A stretch of 64,000 nt of DNA from Allium sativum (taxonomy: Eukaryota > Streptophyta > Magnoliopsida > Asparagales > Amaryllidaceae), in the NCBI GenBank assembly GCA_030737875.1, contig CM060910.1, positions 70,316,501-70,380,500 of the forward strand. Direction: 5' to 3'. The notes below the pieces were generated by a model. That model saw nothing but the letters and a program-made list of their open reading frames with translations, did no database searches and was not told the origin of the DNA. The position numbers were made by a program, and so were the translations under genes. Numbering within the stretch: position 1 is the first letter of the stretch; each line of letters opens with the position of its first letter. Positions 57,103 to 64,000 of this stretch are shown here, piece by piece.

Positions 57103-60047
57103 ATGTTATTGGCAGTGATTCCGTTTCCTCATAGTTGTATTGTTGATTAATTGTATAGCTATGTATTCACATGTTCTAATGAAACTGAAAAATGCTCTAC
57201 AAAATAATACAAAAAAAATAAAAATACTTAACATGAATGACATGAGGATGTTATCATGAAATATTTCATATATATTTATTGTAAAGTTCATCCAGTAATT
57301 AAATTGGATCAATAATTCAAGTTAAATTGCATTTAACAAAGCTGCACGGAGTATGATTGTCTGAAAAGAAATGGTTAAAGTACTAAAACATGAGGTCTAC
57401 GAGGTGTAGGTTAGTTGGATGAAGCTTACGCATCCGCTCTTCGAAATATTACCCTTATTCTTACCAGTACAAAGGCACGTCCGATGGACGTGTGCATAGA
57501 CAACCGAAGCAAAGATTGGTTAGGTGCAGAGACTGATGGGAAATCAACAACATAGACCATCAAAACTGTTAGGAACATACAGATTGTAAAACTAAGCATA
57601 GGGAAAATGCAACTGTGTACAGTTTCATGGGGGGCTGAAGGCATGCCCAGGAACCCAAACGTAATATAAACTGGACAGATTCACGATGGTGGAACTTATA
57701 TGCACTGGCCATTGGAGCAGAAATACATATTAAAATAATGTAGTGGGTACACAGAAAACATTGGAAGGTATGTTTATTTCAAGTACATGTTAAAAAGAAT
57801 AGTTATTTATTATTTTCAAATACAGACATTATATTTATTGAATAGAGAGACTTATACGTTGATCGAGTGATTGAGGTAAGCATCTGAAATCGGGATCAGT
57901 ATTAACTTGACTGTTTGGCCAGATACTCTGCAGCAAGATTATCACATTCTGCAATCTAAAAAAAAGAGAAATTATTAAATTATTTGGACATTGCACTTTA
58001 CTATAAGTTGGCGGCAAAGAGGTAGTATGATATCAAACTGCTTACAGTTATATTCTGTAGTTGATGATCCCGAATTTGGCATCCCATCCCAGTAGTCACC
58101 CACTGTTAGAATTATCATACATTTTTGTTAATTGTCATGAATATGATATATAGTTAGGTTAGGAAAAATGTATAGTTTTCATAAAAGAACAATAAAAAAC
58201 ACATACAATTCCATCTACGGTCCTTGTAGTATTCATAGTATTTGAATTCTTGTAGGTTAGTTTGGAAAACATGTGTAAAAAAAAAGTAGTGTCATTCTTA
58301 TTAAACTATTTTTTGAAACAAATATCTAATTGCACATTGTACTGCTTTAATTGGTTAATATATTTGCTAGCAACATTCTTAACCTTTAAGTTCGTGATTA
58401 TAAAAGCACAGTAATTAAATACAGAGCTAATAATTAGGTCATTTACAAAAAAAGTTGATCTTCAAAACTATGATTGAATTTGATAGTAGTTTTCTTTTAC
58501 TGTTCGTACTAATATGTTACCTACTAAAAATAGGAGCCAAAATATTATTATTAACACAATGGTGGAGAAATGATTATAAAAACAGACATTTGAAGTGCAA
58601 GCTAATAGCTCAGGAGAAAATGTACGTATATAGTTCCAAGAGTTCGAAACTAACCAATTGCATATTAGAAGATAGTGGTAAACAATGTCACCTGTAAAGC
58701 CAACACATTACCTCCATTGCCCTCCACATGGAAATGAAGTAGCTGTGATAGGAACACAACTGAAGTAAGATTGTACGGTTACTTCTAGCTTAGGTTACAG
58801 TAATAATTATTTTCAAATACCATTCCACTGAATCAAATATAATGCATAATAACACTTAAAGCTAATAATAAGAACATATGTATATGGTTAAATTTTGTTC
58901 ATATGATCAAATTTTAATAAATAGGATTCTATAAATAATTTTTGCTAATTTAGTTACATTAAGTTTTAATCGAACAATGGATGATTTCATGGGAAACTAT
59001 ATCAGCACGGATGATTTCATGGGAAACTATATCACGTACCTGACATAGGAAGTGTAACATTTAGCGTACTTTAAAGCGTACGAAATCCTTGAAATGTACT
59101 GATGTTGGTTGAGAGAACTAAGCCAACCTCACTGGTTTTTAGAACTAAAATATATGAATTGGTGCCCACCTTATGCATATTTATTTCACTTTCAACTGTG
59201 TTGGTTACTTATGAACACACAAACAAAGCTATTCTAATCAAACTGACATAAGCTATTTTAATTTCCTTAACCATCACTTCATTCAAATATAATTTTTATT
59301 TTAAACTTAGCCGTGTTAGTGCACACAAATGTTTAATCCTACAGTTATATTGTGAAAAGTATGGATAGATGCATAGATCTCAATAGCAGTCATTTAAAGG
59401 GAGTCAATAACATCTTGCATAAAAATACATTAATTTATTGTTAATGTTTTGCAATTGAAAGGGAACAAATTAACAATGTAGTTAAAAAATTGATAATGAA
59501 ATAGACATGTTTGTGTTTTGCAATTGAAAGGGAACAAATTGACAGTGTAGTTAAAAAATTGACGAACAACAAATAAAAATACAAAATTGCAATTGAAAAA
59601 CAGTTAGTTCCATTTCACATTTAAGACATAGGATTACAGTGTAAGTAATTACATGGCCCATGCTCTGAATTGAGGGCAACGTGCTGTATATATAACCAAA
59701 ACATGAAATCACATCCATAATTATCGGGTTAAACTTCAAAATCAGCAAAAAGAATCTTACCACATGCAAGTTTATATTATTTTTAATTTAATATATAAAC
59801 ATCAAGCTTCTCACAAACTAAACTGAGATCTACGGGGTGCAGTTTTCGACCTCATTGTTAGCCTGTATAATTAATCTCAATATTCTATTTGTATCCATCA
59901 AACCCATAATACTTTTAAGATAATCTCAAATTTTGTAAGTTTTACATTGTTTGCCGCTGCTCCTTGGATGTTTGATGGAGGATGCATGTTTGTTGTGCTT
60001 GTGTAAAGATGAAAAATGCATGTTGTAAGAAAGGTTTCTGCACGTTA
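57103..60047. repeat. Segmental duplication copy B
   Basis: Collinear with 1-1108, 4748-5809 and 10599-11365, without the CACTA-1 and solo-LTR insertions present in copy A. Identity is about 95-97% by eye. It is cut at 60047 by the next LTR, flanked on this side by CGTTA (60043-60047). Open stretches inside (57426-57644, 58455-58697) have counterparts in copy A and look non-coding, though exon-like pieces with splice contexts are shared. Confidence 0.9.
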
Positions 60048-62649
60048 TGTAATGACCCAAATTTCCGTAACATCGGAGTTGACTATATACATCATACGTC
60101 CAACCCAAATATCACGAAAATACGAAACATTTTTTTTTAGAAGAAAAAGATTGAAGAAGAACAGAAACAACAACACAGAATCTCACATCGCAGCGGAACA
60201 AAATATAATATATCATCACTTTTGAAATACAAAATTTCAACTGTATAACATACACTTATCAGAGTACAACACTTACAACACAGCGGAACAAAACTCTATA
60301 TAACTAACGCTGAAGCCTCCTGCTCCAAGCTCCTTTAGATAGATCTGAAAAATCCTGAACTACTTGACTGCCCATACAAATTTAGGCACCCAAGAGTTTA
60401 GGTAGAACAAAACAAATAAACTCCGGGTCAGTCATGGACTGGTATGAGTAAACAGTTTAAAACGGTTCCAGAAACTAAATGATATCTCATAAGACCACGC
60501 CGTATAACACGGAACGGGTTTTTCCCTTATGAGAATCCAAAATATCTTTATATCAAAACTCTGTTGATATTATGATAATGTCTAAATTAATTAAATAACA
60601 ATCTAGTGGAACGTTTGCATCTCACGTTCCACATATATAATATATAATCAAAACCGCAAGCACGTATTGGGTAATGGATTTCCAACTATGACAAGGTATG
60701 GAACCACCTTCCGCTGGTATATCTCTAGAGGAGAATACACCGAGTTCAACAAGAACATCTTGCAACTCAACCACACATGACCGACCACTCATTTTGCTTG
60801 AGTGTATCGAATGTATGTCACCAACGGTTGGGATCATCAACCGTTTCCCAAATGGGACAGCATCGACAATAGATTTTTAGAAGTAAATGAAATTCTAGAT
60901 CAGGTGATTATACACCCTAAGAGGTGCGACCTACATAGCCATGCTGCCTGCCCGATTTCTGTCATTTACCGGTTGATGAGGCTTGAAGCTACGCTTTATC
61001 ATCACACCAGATTCACTTCGAATGTCACATCGTCAGATCCATCGAAAATCACTAATTGCCGTCTACAACAGTACATTATGTGTTAGCTAAAGAAGTTTCC
61101 TTCTCTGCTTCCACTCTTGGTACGGTTGAAGAAATCAATGTACGTGACCTTTCTGGAAATACTCTGTCAGACATTCATCCATACAAGTCACCCAGGAACA
61201 GGATGAACCGAAGGCACAATTTCTATTAATGGAAAAAGTCCTTGCACTCTACTCCGTCTTCGATTATCTTTATATAATCTGATTCGCAACGCTACTGCCA
61301 ATACGGAGTGGTTCTTCGGATAATAATCCAACCGGTCTCTCCATAATGACAACGATGGTCAAAACTTCGATAGTCTGTGATTTAACTATCGAATAAAAAC
61401 AATTGTTTCGATAGTCGATGATTTAACTATCGAAGAAAACAAGTGTTCATCCAATTATCAAACAATCACTGAGCCCTTAATTAATATTCCATTAATTAAA
61501 TCACTTCTCTATTTCCTTATCAATATTTGTTAACCAAATATTTTCAACAACCATATTGGCCTTTTTCGTTATTTGGAAAACATTTCCGAATATCGCCTTC
61601 CTTTATTTTCTAAACTTAGAAAATATATGCTATTTATAATTGGAAAATATTCCAATTACTTATCTCTTTTCCAATCTCGTTTATTTCTATACTCAGGAAA
61701 TATTTAACATCTTATTTCCAAACTTGCACTTATTTGGGTTAAAACATATGTTGTGTAAAACATCGTTACGACAACCCAAATACTATATTCAACTAACTCT
61801 TATTCAACATTGATCTTTGAGCCTGAAATCTTACTATTTATTTATTAATAATGAAATCAATCAAGTTGGGGTATAACCACCTCTCAGACCTTGACTGAAT
61901 AACATTTATAACGTCAAAACAGATAAGACTACTTACTCGAGTAATCAATACCATACAACTAATTCTTCGCTTTCAAACACGTATACACTTCCTCTTTCTA
62001 TTCTTACTAGATTTTATTCTTATACTTCCTTTTTGATTATACTATTCTATTTCTAAGTTCGTTTCCTTATCGACTTCTATATATATCGATACGTTGATTT
62101 CTAACTATCAAATTATCTTCAAAATATTCTAACTCCTTAAATTCCCGGAAAAATTCGCCATAACCTCCTTTGTACCGGGAGCATCGGGATATTTTAAATA
62201 GCCTCCCATGGCCCTCACCAATCCAAAAGAAAAAGAAAAAGCCAAGCGGCTAGCCGATACGGCGCATAAAATCTCATATATGAATTAAATGCGTACCTTT
62301 TTGTCGAGCATTCTATTTATATACTTGCATTATCCTTATCCCATACCTGTCTCCTGTATGTCTATACCTGTCCAACTATACCCGATCGTTTTAACTCAAT
62401 TCTTTAATTAATTTGTTAATTAACTGTTTAGGCTATTTCACTTTTATATTTGAACATGACATGTTCAAATATATTCTAACTTGTTTATACTCTAGTTGAA
62501 TTCTATTTTCCATTTTCAATTCTATTTGAATTTCTCTTAATTCAAATTCTCATTTCAACTCTATTTGAATTCCTCTTATTCAAATTCTCATTTTAAATCC
62601 TTTATTCAAATCCAATTTCAAATCCTTTATTCAAATCCCATTTCAATAC

Positions 62650-62820
62650 TATATTCAAATCCTATGGTTTAATTCCATTTGAAATACTATCTTCAAATCC
62701 TATGGTTTAAATTCCATTTGAAATACTATCTTCAAATCCTATGGTTTAAATTCCATTTGAAATACTATCTTCAAATCCTATGGTTTAAATTCCATTTGAA
62801 AAACTATATTCAAATCCATT
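62650..62820. repeat. 39-bp tandem array within the LTR
   Basis: Four units with CCTATGGTTTAAATTCCATT starting near 62661, 62699, 62738 and 62777. Neighbouring sequence (62500-62950) repeats the simpler TTCAAATCC theme. Confidence 0.88.
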
Positions 62821-63021
62821 TCAATACTATATTCAAATCCATTTGAATACTATATTCAAATCCCTTTTCAATTTCTTTATTCAAATTCTATGTTTAAATT
62901 TCCTTTATTCAAATTCTATATCCAAATCTATTTGAATTCTCTTTATTCAAATTCCAAATTCAATTCTATGCATTATTTATAAACAACGTTTATAACTTCA
63001 CTTAAAATCCCACACTATATA

Positions 63022-63246
63022 TTTATAAACAATGTTTATAAATTCAATTCAAATCCCACATTTTAATTTATAAACAAAGTTTATAAATTCCATTCAAATC
63101 CCACATTTTGATTTATAAACAAAGTTTATAAATTCCATTCAAATCCCACATTTTGATTTATAAACAAAGTTTATAAATTCCATTCAAATCCCACATTTTG
63201 ATTTATAAACAAAGTTTATAAATTCCATACTTGTTTTATATATATT
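63022..63246. repeat. 45-bp tandem array within the LTR
   Basis: Five units beginning TTTATAAACAA at 63022, 63067, 63112, 63157 and 63202, each with GTTTATAAATTC and CAAATCCCACA. The three rightmost units are nearly identical, so expansion is recent. Confidence 0.9.
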
Positions 63247-64000
63247 CAAAACAAGTTAATATTTTCTATAGTTCATTAAAAATTCAAATTCTATTTATAA
63301 AAATAGAATTCCCTTTTTAAATCTCAAATACCCTTTCAGGGTATTTTATAAATCAATATTCCAAGCCCTAGTGATATTTCAAACAATCAAATCAACCAAT
63401 TTTCAATCATTTGATTTTTAACACATCATATATGAATATATATGAAATCAAACAAACAACAAACAGATAATATATTTTTGAGGAATCCAGTTGGATTCCT
63501 CCAACCTGTTTTCCTGCATCCACAGACGTTAGTCAACATAATAATACCCATCCTGCTTCGAGGCAGGATATCGCGGTATGAAGGTCATCCAGTAATATAT
63601 ATTTGTGGGGCGCATAGGGAAATCAGCCGCTATGAAACTGCGGGCATCCGCTAATGAGACTGCGGGAGTCCAATCCAACCATCAACCCAATATATACATA
63701 TAATAGTCAACCAATCCTAAATAACTATATATTTTAAAACAATCAGACAGCATTCAAACAAGCACAGACAATTATTAAACTATATAAAAATAATTCTAAA
63801 TAAAAGGTGAGATTTACTCACAAGGGTTTTCCTTTGTCGAGTATTCTGTTTATTTCCAAATTTAACGGCTACGAGTTGTCTCGACCGAATCCATTCAACA
63901 TCTACGATTATTAAATTTCATTTAACAATTAATCGATTACAAGTGTAAATTAACCTAACAGATAAATAAATAAATCTATGTAATTTTAAACATTAAACCC

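Larger units (their letters stand above)
60048..64000 (-). mobile_element. Long chromovirus-type LTR, truncated by the window edge
   Basis: Begins TGTAATGACCC at 60048 inside duplication copy B; the uninterrupted site is 11361-11370 in copy A. It is the same family as the LTR at 5810: both share the stretch ATCTCATAAGACCA...GGAACGGGTTTTTCCC and, later, GAGGAATCCAGT-GGATTCCTCC (8256 and 63479). Between these landmarks this copy is about 1 kb longer, mostly because of tandem arrays. Whether it is a solo LTR or the first LTR of a full element cannot be seen here. Confidence 0.75.

Noticed and set aside
1..64000. tRNA genes, rRNA, CRISPR arrays, bacterial-type operons
   Set aside because: Nothing in the sequence supports any of these; tandem arrays present are transposon or LTR repeats without spacer diversity.

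Overview
The window is plant nuclear DNA, most likely from a eudicot with a large, repeat-rich genome. It is AT-rich, it carries plant-type transposons (CACTA, PIF/Harbinger, MULE, Tat-lineage Ty3/gypsy, and long LTRs beginning TGTAAYRACCC), and its gene fragments match plant families (MSBP, receptor-like kinases, ClpR, ClpX, SPOC/FPA-like, CBS). I saw no intact host gene, tRNA, rRNA or CRISPR array. Nearly everything is transposable element, gene fragment captured by one, or host-gene remnant between them. The species cannot be named from the sequence.

Left part (1-14125). The left flank is copy A of a segmental duplication; copy B is at 57103-60047. Comparing the copies gives natural empty sites for two insertions in copy A. 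The first is a 3.6-kb non-autonomous CACTA element (1109-4744, 3-bp duplication AAC) carrying exon fragments of a membrane steroid-binding protein and a receptor-like kinase. The second is a 4.8-kb solo LTR (5810-10598, 5-bp duplication ACTTC). A ClpR-type pseudogene follows (11415-11983, minus strand).

Centre (14126-38947). One CACTA element of 24.8 kb, flanked by CGA, holds two later insertions. (a) A PIF/Harbinger element (15553-19291, TTA duplications) has an intact DDE transposase, a second spliced gene for a plant-mobile-domain (PMD) protein, and mirrored palindrome arrays near both ends. (b) A young 13.8-kb Tat-lineage gypsy element (20371-34185, CTTAG duplications, two 840-bp LTRs with 12 differences) has heavily damaged gag-pol, downstream tandem repeats, and a large three-exon gene on the opposite strand. 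The rest of the CACTA element carries captured fragments of a CBS-domain gene, a SPOC-domain gene and an unassigned first exon, all on the minus strand.

Right part (38948-64000). This holds a chromovirus-type long LTR in sense orientation (about 39241-43887), a 428-bp tandem duplication, a dead MULE transposase (45470-47073), a receptor-kinase fragment, a 4.3-kb solo LTR inside a GT microsatellite (52135-56423), a ClpX exon fragment, duplication copy B, and a further long LTR (from 60048) that runs off the right edge.

Relative order: the A/B duplication came first; CACTA-1 and the LTRs in A and B came later; Harbinger and gypsy inserted into CACTA-2 after it was in place, with gypsy recent. 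The most promising unusual unit is the Harbinger element with a PMD gene and terminal palindrome arrays. Second is the well-preserved antisense gene of the Tat element.
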